64,000 nucleotides of DNA from Rhizophlyctis rosea (taxonomy: Eukaryota > Chytridiomycota > Chytridiomycetes > Rhizophlyctidales > Rhizophlyctidaceae), in contig JADGJC010000001.1 in NCBI GenBank assembly GCA_027596075.1, positions 254,796-318,795 of the forward strand. Reading direction: 5' to 3'. Every line of letters starts with the position of its first letter. Within the stretch, counting starts at the first letter, position 1. Positions 25,111-35,934 of the stretch are shown here, in pieces. Position numbers and translations under genes: made by a program. The notes beneath the pieces are model-generated. The model searched no databases. It was not told the origin of the DNA and worked only from the letters and a program-made list of their open reading frames with translations.

Positions 25111-26907
25111 TTACGCCAACAGCCAAAAAGCCAAAATATTCAACACATGCCACGCGATGATGGCATTCGCCTCCCTTATAAATTCCAATACTTGCACTAT
25201 CCGCAACTGATCTCCCAAAAAAAACGGAAAACTTAGTCGAACGCCATCATCATCCATACTTAACCCCCTCAAACCTCACTCACCGCAAGCGTAAAGAAAG
25301 ACATGAAATACACAATTCTCTGAGTAGTGCGCAACAACGCAAACTTCTGCTCGTATACCCGTACCAAGTCCCATTCTCCCTCCAGTGGCACCACCCGTAC
25401 TGTATCACCATCATCGACGTTGTTCGACAGCCCAAACCGCCCGCGCAACGTCGACAAGTAGCTATTTACATCCACGAGATGCATGCGGAGGTTGACCATC
25501 ATGTACATGTAAGTGGTGACGGTGAAGATGGCCAGGCATATCTACGAACCGAAGTTAGGACCAACGAGTTCTGTTCCGCTTCGTGTACGGAATGATATAT
25601 TACGAACCAGGGCACCCCCACCAACGGCAAAATAAAAGACTTCCGCCAGAGCATAGAACCCTGCCGTCGTCCATATACTCCTCCGTTCCACAGGCGCCAG
25701 CCAAACGCGCGTGACGTACCACCCTTTCGACATGAAAAGCAAGATGACAAACATGCAAAAAATACATATGGCGAGGAAGATTGTGCGGAGGGCGTTGAGT
25801 GCCGATGATGGGTGGCCTATGTTGGAAAAAGAGTCAATCATCATTCATTCCTTTACGGCCCTAATGAACTGTAAGTACCTGTTAATCCGTATTTAACCTG
25901 CCATGCCAACAGGAATATGGTGGAAAGGAATTGTGTGAGGGGTATCAAAAAGAGTATCTTCTGAAAAAAGATATGGACCTGCGCGGATGGAATGAGAATG
26001 CATTATTCACGTCAGAGCTTCGAGTAAACAACTTACTTGCAACTTCCGTCGCCAGTATGTAAGCCATCCGATCAATGACGATAACCAGATGATAGATGTC
26101 GCGATATATGCATAAGGTAGCGGCACTACGGATGATTCCAAATGTCGGACGAATGCAGCTCCGGGATTCTCGAGACTGGCCTGCAGCTGTTGTTTCTCGT
26201 TAGCTGGTGCCACTCTTCGCACTAACTTCCAGTCGTCTGACCGTTGACCCACCATTGAGTCAAATCCCACTCCTTCTCCCGCACATCGAAGCAGAAGCAC
26301 ATCCCACGTGTTGTCAAACGGTAGTTCAAACGTATGTACAAAAGTTTGCTCGGTGGTGGTGGAATTGCCGATGTAAGCGGAAAATTCGCATGAATCTCCG
26401 ACGACTCCGCAGAGTTGTCTGATGCTATCTGTATCAGAGTCCGTCCAAGGTGTCACCGCGTTTTTGCAGCTGTCCAGGCATCCAAAACAAGGTAAGCGAT
26501 CGACAAGTCTGCGCTTTGCGAAAATGAAAACTACTCACATTAAATAGCGAAACGCATCTGTGGTCGATGAGTTGGCCTTTGGTGAACGTGAACGGTGAGA
26601 GCCACACCTAACCAAGTTGGGTTGGGTCGTATCAACTCACCGAAGCCGGGCCATCCAGCGGTACAGAGCCATTCGTAGTCTGGTTCGCAACCTGTCCAAC
26701 ATTGGGATCTACCGACCAAAAATTGATATTGCCCAGTCGCACATAGACCGTTCCACCCTTTTTGATGCCATACTGCTGCGCTATTGAATAGAAGCGCCTT
26801 TCGTGAAATGAGAAGGGTTGCGGGTCTATCAGATAAGCGGTAACGGGAGCAAGGGCGGAAAGTAACACAGCAAGAAAGAGGAAGGCTGACGAGGATGGGA
26901 AGAGCAT
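25111..26907 (-). CDS. GOST-family seven-transmembrane protein (GPR107/Ptm1-like)
   Basis: Begins with a signal peptide (MLFPSSSAFLFLAVLLSALAP) and an ectodomain of roughly 220 residues. Seven hydrophobic helices follow, the first opening at PLPYAYIATSIIWLSS, the third ending in LLFMSKGW and the last at WHVLNILAFWLLA. A luminal GOLD-like region followed by seven TMs, with PLPYAY just before TM1, matches the GOST superfamily (GPR107/108, Ptm1, GPR180). These proteins act in Golgi or endosomal traffic or as orphan receptors. Subfamily is uncertain. Exons are short and several. The stop at 25111 assumes no further intron; a donor-like GTAAGT overlaps that stop codon, so the extreme C-terminus could differ slightly. 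Confidence 0.72.
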
Positions 26908-27493
26908 GTCAGGAATACAGCACTGGAGTGACGGGCAGATGCCGTGATGACATCCCGTTCGGTAGCGAGACTAGGAAAACGGCTTGTAGAGGTTTGCTTC
27001 TGGTGATTGCAGAATATGGTGGGCCAGAAACAAGGTAGGGTTGCCCCTCCAACAAAGGGTGGAGGACACGATAGGACACCCATGGGTCCTCCAACATGCT
27101 GGCCATGGGCCAAGAAATTCAAAATTAGCCCTTGCGACATTTCTGCCGTCTGGGCGACTCCGACTGTGATCCGTGAGGCGGTGGCGTCACTGCGCCTATT
27201 CATTGCGAGATGACATCAGTTGCTGGTTGGTGCATGATAGCCACTATACTATAGCCATCATTAGCTGGCAAGGGTCCCTTGCTTGTGATTGGATGTGCCT
27301 CTCTCTCTCTCTTTGGGCTTCAGCCTGGGTACACTCGTGTGCAGCCAATCTATTAACCAACCGTGAATCATTTACATCCAAGCAGTGCAGGCGAGATACT
27401 CTCCCTCGGTCGCCCTGAATTCGTTCGGAAAGAGAAATCTGCGACAATCTCTGAATCAACACGCGCTGAGCTGGTAACGTGCCAACAATAAGA
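26908..27493. other. Divergent promoter region
   Basis: Between the divergent GOST-type and MFSD1-like genes. A short CT microsatellite lies at about 27299-27313. No gene seen. Confidence 0.45.
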
Positions 27494-29760
27494 ATGGCCA
27501 CCGCACGAATCACCCTTCGGCACTGGTGCGTCCTGTTCTTCGCGTGCTTGCTGATGTTCGGCAACTATTACTGGTGAGATGTTCCTGTCTTTGAGGAGCG
27601 GCTCTCACGACCACTTTGCAGCCCAAGTTTCGCTCATATATTACTGCCAACAGCTATGACATTCCTGCAGCATTGAACGTTCCACTTAAAGACTGGCTAG
27701 GAACTCCGTACAGTAAGCAACCAAAAGTCGGGTCATAGTTTGACACTAAAACCTAATATGCCCACGCATCTAGACGAATATCAATGGCAGATCAACCTCC
27801 TCTACACCGTCTACTCCTTACCTAACATCATACTACCACTCATTGGCGGCATCCTGATTGATAAGTTGGGAGCACCTCTCATGCTAGGTCTTTTCACCAC
27901 CTGTGTATGCCTCGGACAAACCGTCTTTGCCAGCGGCATACAATCCCGAAAGTTCCCGGTCATGCTTGCAGGCCGGATCCTGTTCGGATTGGGCGGAGAA
28001 AGCTTAGAGGTAGCGCAAGCACGCGTCACAACAGACTGGTTCAAAGGCCGGTCTCTCGCGTTTGCTCTTGGCCTCAATCTTTCAGCCTCGCGCTTAGCAA
28101 CAGCCGCCAACGACATCGTCTCACCATGGATTGCAAAACATATAGGGACACCGTGGGCAGGGTGGATGGGATGCCTGATGTGTCTCGTGAGCTTTGGGTC
28201 TGGAATAGCTGTAATCTCCTTGGACCGGCCAGCGTCTCGATTGAAAGCTGGGATACATGTCAACGGGAGCAAAGAGGAACGCGAACCGCTCCTCTCGGAT
28301 GCCAAAAAGCCTGCTCTGCGGACAGATGCGAGCGCAACAGATATAGACCCGTCAGCTGATGAGGCTTCGCATAGCAAACATACATCAGTGATCCCTAGCG
28401 TAGTTACGCAAGCAGACGAAATTGGTCAACTACCACCCTCTGCCATGTCTGATGAGGACGGAAGTGAATGTGATGATTATGTTGAGGAGGATGAGACAGT
28501 TCATCTGGGACAGATTGTCGGAATGAGTTCGGCGTTTTGGTGCCTGTGTTTGGTTACTATCATGCTGTACGGTGCGGCTGTTCCCTTCTTCCATATTTGC
28601 ACGGACTGTGAGTAGGATGTTGAGGTCCATCATGCGTTCCACCTTCTCTGATCCCACTCCGTTGTCCAGTCTTCCAGCAGAAGTGGTATCCAGGAGACGC
28701 CCAAATGGCCGGAATTGGTAGGAGTTTTTGCAAAGATAGTCAACCTTCTCATGGTTTCTCATGACTCTATTTTGGCGCAGTAATGTCCATCCCTGACATA
28801 ATCTCAGCCGTTGGTTCACCATTGGGCGGCCTATTTGTTGACCGCTACGGTCAACGTGGCACTCTCCTCCCAATAGCCGGTCTTCTAATCTTCATAACAC
28901 ACGCCATGCTCTGCTTCACAACCATCAGCCCCATCATCTCCATGTCCGTCCTAGGCGTCTCCTACTCCGTCTTTGCCTCAGCCATCTGGCCCTGCGTCCC
29001 GTACCTAGTCGGCCCGCACCAAATCGCCACCGCCTACGGTCTCGTAACCGTAGCGCTCAACATCAGCCTAGCTGTCTTCCCCCTAATGGTAGCGCAAGTG
29101 CGTAACGCCCACAGCGAAGATTTTACATATGTAGAGTATTTCTTCATGACGTTGAGTCTTGTCGCGACGTTATGTGCGGTTTGGTTGAATGTTTTGGATG
29201 CGAGGAATGGGTGGGTGCTATCGAGGGTGCATCGGATGCCGGGGAGTCCGAGGTTGAAGCCTTCTGTGGGTGGGATTGGTGGGGAGGGAGGAGGTGGGGA
29301 TGAGGAGAGAAGGAGGGTGGAGGGTTTGGGAGGGAATGAGGATGATGAGGATGATAGTGATGTGACGGTTAAAGTGGTGGGTGAGGGGATCTTGGTACCG
29401 ACGCCTGCCACGAGGATCCACCATCACCATCCTCATTCGCATTCTCACCACCATCGGCATGGGACTGATCAGTCCGCTTTGAGTGTTGGGTGTAATTGTG
29501 CATTGGACAATGGGGGTTGGGAGGGGAGGGGGGCTAGGTCTTGGTCGGGGGCTCTCGGGGGCAGCAGATCAACCTCACCATTACCTCCTGGGGCAGCAAG
29601 GGGACAGATTCGGGCTCGGTCCAAATCACCGGTGAAACGGTTGCTCCAGGCGGATGGTGTTGGTACCGTATCGGGAGTAGGGGATATTGATGTTGGAAGG
29701 AGGGGAGGTGGGAGTGCAGGTAAGGGGAAGGGGCGACGAGATTACGGGACCACTTCGTGA
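27494..29760 (+). CDS. MFSD1-like lysosomal MFS transporter with long C-terminal tail
   Basis: Exons 27494-27573, 27654-27712, 27774-28607, 28670-28717 and 28781-29760 join exactly to 666 residues. The opening (NYYCYDIPAALNVPL) and GRILFGLGGESLEVAQ closely match MFSD1, a lysosomal dipeptide uniporter in animals. About twelve hydrophobic helices are present. The central loop is acidic and contains EREPLLSD, a possible dileucine lysosomal sorting signal. The last 190 or so residues are an extra cytosolic tail: Gly/Glu/Asp-rich, then a His cluster (HHHHPHSHSHHHRHG, near 29418-29462), then Arg/Ser-rich. The tail is longer than in animal MFSD1. Substrate is inferred only from the family. The gene converges with the hexose-type transporter. 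Confidence 0.78.
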
Positions 29761-29972
29761 AAAGGGGTGCATTGCATCATTTGTATATATGTCCGCGCAA
29801 ATAACTTATTTGTCCAGCCAGCATGGCTCTTTATGCCATCACTTTTTGAGCTTTCCTTGCATTTCATACATTGAGTTTGACTGGTTGATATTGAACCATA
29901 CATTCGGATATTTTTACAATGACAAAAGACAAAAAGAAAACAGGAAACAGAATCTCGAACTACCATATCCCA

Positions 29973-31961
29973 TCAATCAGCGGACGGCGGAATACCACCC
30001 GTCACCTGCGCACTACTTCCAGCCCTCTGTGGCCCCACATTCTGACGAATCTCATCAAAGTCGCCCTTTTGCGTTGTCCGCAAGGGTGTGCTGCTGTCGC
30101 CCATTTCAGCTTTCGCCAAACCAGAGGGTTGCCATGCAGATGACCGGCGAGGAGAAACGCCCGATTCGAACATCTCGTCCACGTCTTCAAGGGCCAAGCC
30201 TTTTGTTTCGGGCATGAAGAAGTAGGTGTAAATTCCGGCGAGGAGGATGAAGGCGGCCCAGATGAAGGCGATCTTAGGGCCTAGGTTGGCCGAGTCGGGG
30301 TTGACGACTGAGTAGGGGGAGCAATGGATAATTTCAGCACAGGTTTGTACAAATTTACAGATCAAGACAAACAAAACCGATCACGAATGCCATCAAACTC
30401 ACGGTAAGGAGTAACGAAAGCCAACAACCAGTTGAAGAACCAGTTTGACGCGGTAGCCAGGGAAATTCCCTTGGCCCGGAGACGGAGAGGGAAGATCTCT
30501 GATGCAACGACCCAACATCCGGGACCCCAAGAGTAGGCAAAGCCGAAGATGAAGATGCAGACAAAGACGATCATGGAGATTCCGGCGCCTTTGTTTGGAT
30601 CGACAACGTTGCCGGAGGCGTCAAGGTGGGCGGGGATGGAGGTGCCGACTATGCCGACAATGAGCTGTGGTGGGGTTTTAGAATGAGGTGGAAGATTTTT
30701 GAGGGATGATATATCAGACAGATGAATGGATATTTACCTGGCCAATAAACATTACGGCACAACCAGTCAGAAGAAGTTTCCTCCTGCCCCAATGCTCAAT
30801 AAGGAACAGCCCCGGAATGGTGCTGATGACGTTAACAACTCCAGTGATGGTTTGGGTAATGTACGGTTGAGTGATCCCAGCCTGTTTGAAGAACGTCGTT
30901 CCGTAGTAGAAGATGAAGTTGACCCCCGTAAGTTGTTGGAAAGCTTGCAACATGATGCCGAGGGTGATGCGTTTGCGGGCGTTACCGCGGAAGAGGTCGC
31001 GGTCTGCAAGGCAAGGAATGCTTGTGAGTGTCTGATTTCAATGAACGGTGCTCGACTGAGTTGAAACTCACAGCTTACGCCGCCCAAGTTAGCTTCAAAC
31101 TCCAGGTTTGCCTGGATTTCCCTCAATTCATCTTGAATGACGGGATCATTGTGGTCGCGAACACCACGCATGCGCGCCAGGGCCTTTGCAGCAGCTTTAG
31201 GCTTCCCGCTTCGCAACAACCCGCGTGGAGAGTCGGGAAGGATGAGCATGCCAAAGCCCAAGATACCGGCCCAAACAAATTGCAATCCGATGGGAATGCG
31301 GTAAGCTGCGCGGTCATCGAGGTGGGCGGTGCCTTGGTTGACGCCAAAGGCGATCAAAAGGCCGAGTGTGATGGCAAGCTGGTAGCAGGAGACGAGTGTC
31401 CCACGGAGGTGTTTTGGCGCCGCTTCCGCTTGGTAGAGGGGAACAAGGTCGCTGAGGAGACCTACGCCAAGACCGGCGATAAAGCGTCCAACCACAAGTA
31501 CGGAGACAGTAGCTGAGACGATTTGAACGACTATTCCTGCTCTGTGGGAGGCCAAAGTTCGGAATTGAGATGATGACCATCAACGCGATCATGTGGTGCT
31601 CAACACGTACGTGAACACAACACAGCTCGCAATGATGGCCCATTTCCTTCCAAACAGATCCGCCACGAGTCCTGCCGTCAATGCTCCAATGAAAGTTCCC
31701 ACACTCAAAATGGACACAATTAGACTCTCGATCGACGAGGAGATGTTGTACGTCGAGCCATCTTGGTGACCAAAATCACGATTGAAGGCATCCATCTCGA
31801 GTAGACCGGAGATTAGGCCGGTGTCGAAGCCGAAGAGGAAGCTGCATGTTGGGGGTTGGATGTTAACGTTTTTAGGTTTGTTTTATCAAGAATCACGTAA
31901 GAACGTACCCTCCAAAGGAAACGAATACGCAGATGAGGATGACATTGATGTTGGTATGCAT
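29973..31961 (-). CDS. MFS sugar transporter (hexose type)
   Basis: Major facilitator of the sugar porter family in the plasma membrane. Signature motifs are in order: FLFGFDTGLISG in TM1, DLFGRKWAI after TM2, GRFIAGLGVGLLSDLVPLY, LRGTLVSCYQLAITLG, QQLTGVNFIFYYGTTFF, the TM10 region WGPGCWVVASEIFPLRLRAKG and the end motif FFMPETKGLALEDVDEMF. The first exon is short (MHTNINVILICVFVSFGG), with the intron splitting a Gly codon before FLFGF. Start at 31961. The C-terminal 60 residues are polar and low complexity. A hexose-proton symporter or facilitator is likely, but the sugar cannot be told. A proton-coupling claim would need comparison of the TM1 Asp, which is present (FGFD). Confidence 0.92.
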
Positions 31962-32763
31962 TGTGGGCAATACCGCGCTGGGTGTGAGCTTTCGTCGTGT
32001 GTGTAGGTATATTTAGAATTTGGTCCAGCCTATTACCAGAATCAGGCCTGCTTGTTGAAAGTATTTGTACTATTCTAAACACCCGTCAGATCTGGTCTCC
32101 CAGCCCGATCTTCGCGGTACCCAGTGCTACTTTATAAGTGTTGAAAGTGCATTTCTCATCGTGGGGTGCTGTTTACACGCTTTGCCCGCCTGACACCTGG
32201 TAGCCGCTGTCCAGCTTTGCGAACTGGATAATGACGGTATGTCGCTCACAACAACGTGGGGGCGTGACCGGATGCCGAAACCACCGGTAGTGATCTGCAA
32301 GGTTGATACACTAAGTCTATCGTGGAATGGGGGGAGCATACAGCTCATACGCGTTTGAGAATGAGTCATGACATGCATGGCAGTGTCTCATTAGGACTGC
32401 GTTGGTCTCATGCTCAGGGGATTGGCAGGGTCTTTGATGGTGTCTCCAACCCGTTTCAGCTTGAATGAATGGAGGAGGTGTGGGCACTCTGTTGACAGTT
32501 ATCAAAGAGAATGAGAGAATTCGATCGTTCAGGGCCTCAATCACTTGTCGGTATGTCTCGTGCCCCACAGCCTATCTCACTTCAAAATCTCAGGGTCCAA
32601 ACCTTCATCATTCCCTGTCTGATTAGTAAAGCATCGCGTAATCCAACCCCCGCAACATTGCCACCACAACCGACAGTCTGGGTCAAATCTTGTCTTTTTG
32701 ACATTTTCCGCTTCCTGAAGGCTTCATCGTCTTCCACCTGCATCACCTTTGACCGTCAGCACG
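31962..32763. other. Divergent promoter region
   Basis: About 800 bp between the sugar transporter and the TMEM69-like gene. No coding or RNA gene was recognised. Confidence 0.45.
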
Positions 32764-33785
32764 ATGGCAACCTTAGTCCTCACACTCAAAACAGCACAAC
32801 GCGCTGCAGTATACAACCTCATCTCTTGTAACGTTCAGAGAAGAGGTCTCTCTGTCTTATCATCCTCATCCCGCCCCAACCTCGTCATCTCCCTGAAAAC
32901 TTACACACGACCACTGCCCGCACGCTATCCTACAACAGGTGGAGATAAGACTCCTTTGCAGCACCTCCTTTGGCTCAATGCTTATCTTTTGCACCTAGCT
33001 TCTCCATCCACATCTCGGCTACCGTACATGCTGAAACGTTTTGCCGCCGATGAGGCAACAAAGCGAGAAAAGGAAGACCCACCTTTGAAGCCAGCTGTCG
33101 AAGGTGTTAGCGTTAAAGTTGTCCCTGAGCTCGCAGCAAAGGCGAAGCAAGAACACAAACCGTCTGGCATTCCTGCTGCACCAAAGTATTTGGGAGGCTT
33201 AGGTTTGTTTATGCGGTTAGGTGGAGTGTTGGGCACGTAATGACCCAGGTTATGGTGTAGGGCTTATTCCCTTTTTTGGGACCGCGCTTTACGCATATAA
33301 GATGCCAGAAGCCGTGAGTTTGATCCAAGAGTTGCAGGCAACATATGGCAAGTCTTCGTTCAATCGGGTCGATATGGGGTCGAGGAGACTAACTCTCAGA
33401 CTTTTCAGGTGCTATCATTCTCTCTTTCATGGGTGCTGTTCATTGGGGCCTAGCCATGGCGGATCAGACTGGTAGGCAATTCTGTTCAAAATAAAATCTC
33501 GCATGCTGCATGTTGAACTGGTTGACAGGGTCGGCTTTGACGTCTCGCTATGTGCTGAGCACAGTTCCGGCTATTGTGGGTTTCTTCAGTGTCACCTTCA
33601 TGCAACATCCTCCCGAAATGCTGATGGCTCAAATGTTCGGGTTTGCGGGTCTCCTGATTGGTGATTTGGTTGGATATCACGCTAAGTTTGTGCCACCTTG
33701 GTATCCAAACTTGCGCCTTTGGTTGACGGGAATGGCGTTGTTGTCGATGGGGGTGACCGTGGGAATCAGCTATATCAGGGGTTGA
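32764..33785 (+). CDS. DUF3429 / TMEM69-like mitochondrial membrane protein
   Basis: Exons 32764-33202, 33261-33347, 33409-33471 and 33529-33785 join exactly to 281 residues. The N-terminal 80 or so residues are basic and Ser/Thr-rich without acid residues early on, consistent with a mitochondrial transit peptide. The membrane domain reads GLIPFFGTALYAYK, then YGAIILSFMGAVHWGLAM, then three more helices with WYPNLRLWLTGMAL. This is the pattern of DUF3429 proteins, including human TMEM69, of unknown function. The intron after exon 2 begins with GC (gcaagt) instead of GT, and the conserved YGAIILSF across the junction supports that splice. The ATG at 32764 is preferred; a TTG-started longer frame has no support. 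Confidence 0.82.
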
Positions 33786-33963
33786 GAGATGACTGCACAA
33801 TTGTTGCTTTATATGGAAGTAATGGGGAAGTAAAGACTATGAAGAGCGGAACGGCATGATTGTAATTTTTCCCGAATCTTGGCGCTAAGTTTTGCCAATC
33901 GGCGAACTACTATGTAAATAAGTACAGCTAATCATCAACTATCACTATGACGAAGCATCTACG

Positions 33964-35295
33964 TTACTGCAGGGCAGTATAATCGTTGAGGAACAGCTCT
34001 GATTGTTGCTGCTCTAAAAACCTGATGCGTTTTGTTGGTAAGATTGATTGTGGCAGGGTTTGCGTTACCCACTACGTACCGCAGCACATACTCGAAATGT
34101 TGTTTGCAAAGGTCAAGTGTTTCGTCATCTGTTCCTGCGCGGGCTAAAAGTGTGGGTAATGGGACTGCCAAAAGTAGATATAGTGTAAATGTAGGATACG
34201 ATGCAGGATCGTCGGACCGCAAGTGAAACTGACCGAAAAGCCTCAAGAAGTGCTCCGCACCATATACATCAGCCACCGACTTCCCCTCTACGCTTGCCGC
34301 ATCAACGCATTTACTCTTCTCATCATCGCGCTTCCTTTTTCGTTTTCCCTCTTCCGCTTTCACAATATTCAGCACCTCCATGTATTGAGTGCGTTCACTT
34401 TGGTATAGCAGAAGGTTTCCCAGAGCCGATTCGAAATATGATTTGAGCCCTGCTATGACCGAGTCTAATGCGGAGTGGCCACCGGGAGGTGGTGGCGCTG
34501 ATTCCAATGCGAAGGTGCGGTAGGATTCTAAGAGTTTTGTCACGTTGGGTGTGCGCGGTAAGGGGATCAACTGACGGCAGAAGCAATAATTAGCGAAGAT
34601 TTCTTGCATGGTAGTCTTGATTGAAGCCTACTTTATTATCTCCAATGAACTCAGCATCCTGCTGTAATTGTGCCATGAGTGCAGGTGGGAGAGTAATCTT
34701 GGAACCCGCGTTTATGGAGTTCCCCTCGTCATCCTACGTATTGCACAAAGGCATCATGTTAACCTCACCAATCCCTCCACAATAACAATTCACAGATTGA
34801 TCACACCTTCTCCACAGCCTTCCCCTTCCGCCTTCCCACATCCTGCCAATGCTTCAACTTCTCCTGCATCCCCGCACTACCCGCCGTCCCCAAACTCCTC
34901 CTCTTCTCACCCGCCTTTCCACTCCTCTTCCCTGCAATCTCCTCCTCCAGCTGTACAGCAAGCTTCAAGTTGTCATCATTCAGTTTAAGGACACGGTCAG
35001 AGTTTGCCCAATCGTCCCATTTGGGTGACCATCCTTTGTAGTGGACCTTGTAGCGGATTTCGCCGTTTTTGATTTCTGTTTTTAGGACCTGATGGTGGCG
35101 GAGTGATTGAATTGTGTAGGTGACATCAGTGAGATTGTGCTGTATATGAGCAAATAGCATTGCCCTTATTGTTTGGCATTGGGCGTTAGGGAAGAAATGT
35201 AGAAGCCCCCTCACCTTAGCGTGATAAATCAAAGGTCCGTGATAGCAAAGCACGATCTCGTCTTCCTTGAATTCGGGGACTGGATCTTGTTTCAT
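33964..35295 (-). CDS. Eaf3/MRG15-like chromo-MRG protein
   Basis: Chromatin reader of the NuA4 acetyltransferase and Rpd3S-type deacetylase complexes, binding methylated H3K36 in transcribed genes. The chromodomain spans exons 1 and 2 (EDEIVLCYHGPLIYHAK, then VLKTEIKNGEIRYKVHYKGW and SPKWDDW), with the aromatic cage residues Tyr and Trp present. A basic linker leads to the MRG domain (LPRTPNVTKLLESY, ADVYGAEHFLRLFGQFH, SYPTFTLYLLL). The apparent frame end at 33959 is a read-through of an intron. Splicing from CTGCG gives LRFLEQQQSELFLNDYTALQ and the stop at 33964, which matches the usual C-terminus. Start ATG at 35295. The gene converges with the TMEM69-like gene. Confidence 0.9.
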
Positions 35296-35934
35296 TCTTT
35301 GCCTGGTGGGTCAATCGTTGTGAAAGAGATTGAAAGGTATATTAGGGTGCGGAACGGGAAAAGGGAGGATACTACGACTTGATGATTTGATCAAAGTCAA
35401 AGGGGTGGGGATGGGGAAGTTGGAGAGGTGAAAAAGCACTGTCCGAGCGGCGAGGAAGGGTCCAAAGGGATGGGGCACGGTGGCTGACGTAAACAATCGC
35501 TTCACCACACCACACAACTATTCGGCGGCTGTGAATACTCACAACCCTTCATTGCCTTACTCTTCTTGCCCTGCCCATTGGAGCAAGGTGGGTGCTTCGT
35601 TACGTCGTCAAATTCATGAGGTTTCTTTTCAGGCGCCCAGTACACCTATCTCCCTGACTTTTATGTAAGCGCCACCCATCTGACCACTGCTTGCATCAAA
35701 GATTAATTGATTTTGTATGCGGACAAGTCCGGGGGGTAAATCTTCACGCTGAAAGGCTGCAAGAGTCAGACCATGTAATTTCTTGTCTGCTAGGGCCCGT
35801 TTGCTGGTGTTTTCGCCCTGAGGCTGCGCCATCCTTCTTCAACTTGAGAGGACATTGGTATACATTACAAACGATGTCCCATCTCTTCGAAAAACATGGA
35901 GAACACATTATCGACCTTTCAATCCTTCCCCCCG
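35296..35934. other. Intergenic, no gene seen
   Basis: Promoter side of the MRG gene and 3' side of the TTC12-like gene. Short frames on both strands show no domain. Confidence 0.45.

Noticed and set aside
27811..28377. 188-codon open frame on the reverse strand
   Set aside because: It is antisense to the long MFSD1-like exon, which has clear family motifs on the + strand.
29034..29460. Ser/Pro-rich reverse-strand frames over the MFSD1-like tail
   Set aside because: They are complements of the Gly/Glu-rich coding repeat on the + strand and have no independent signals.
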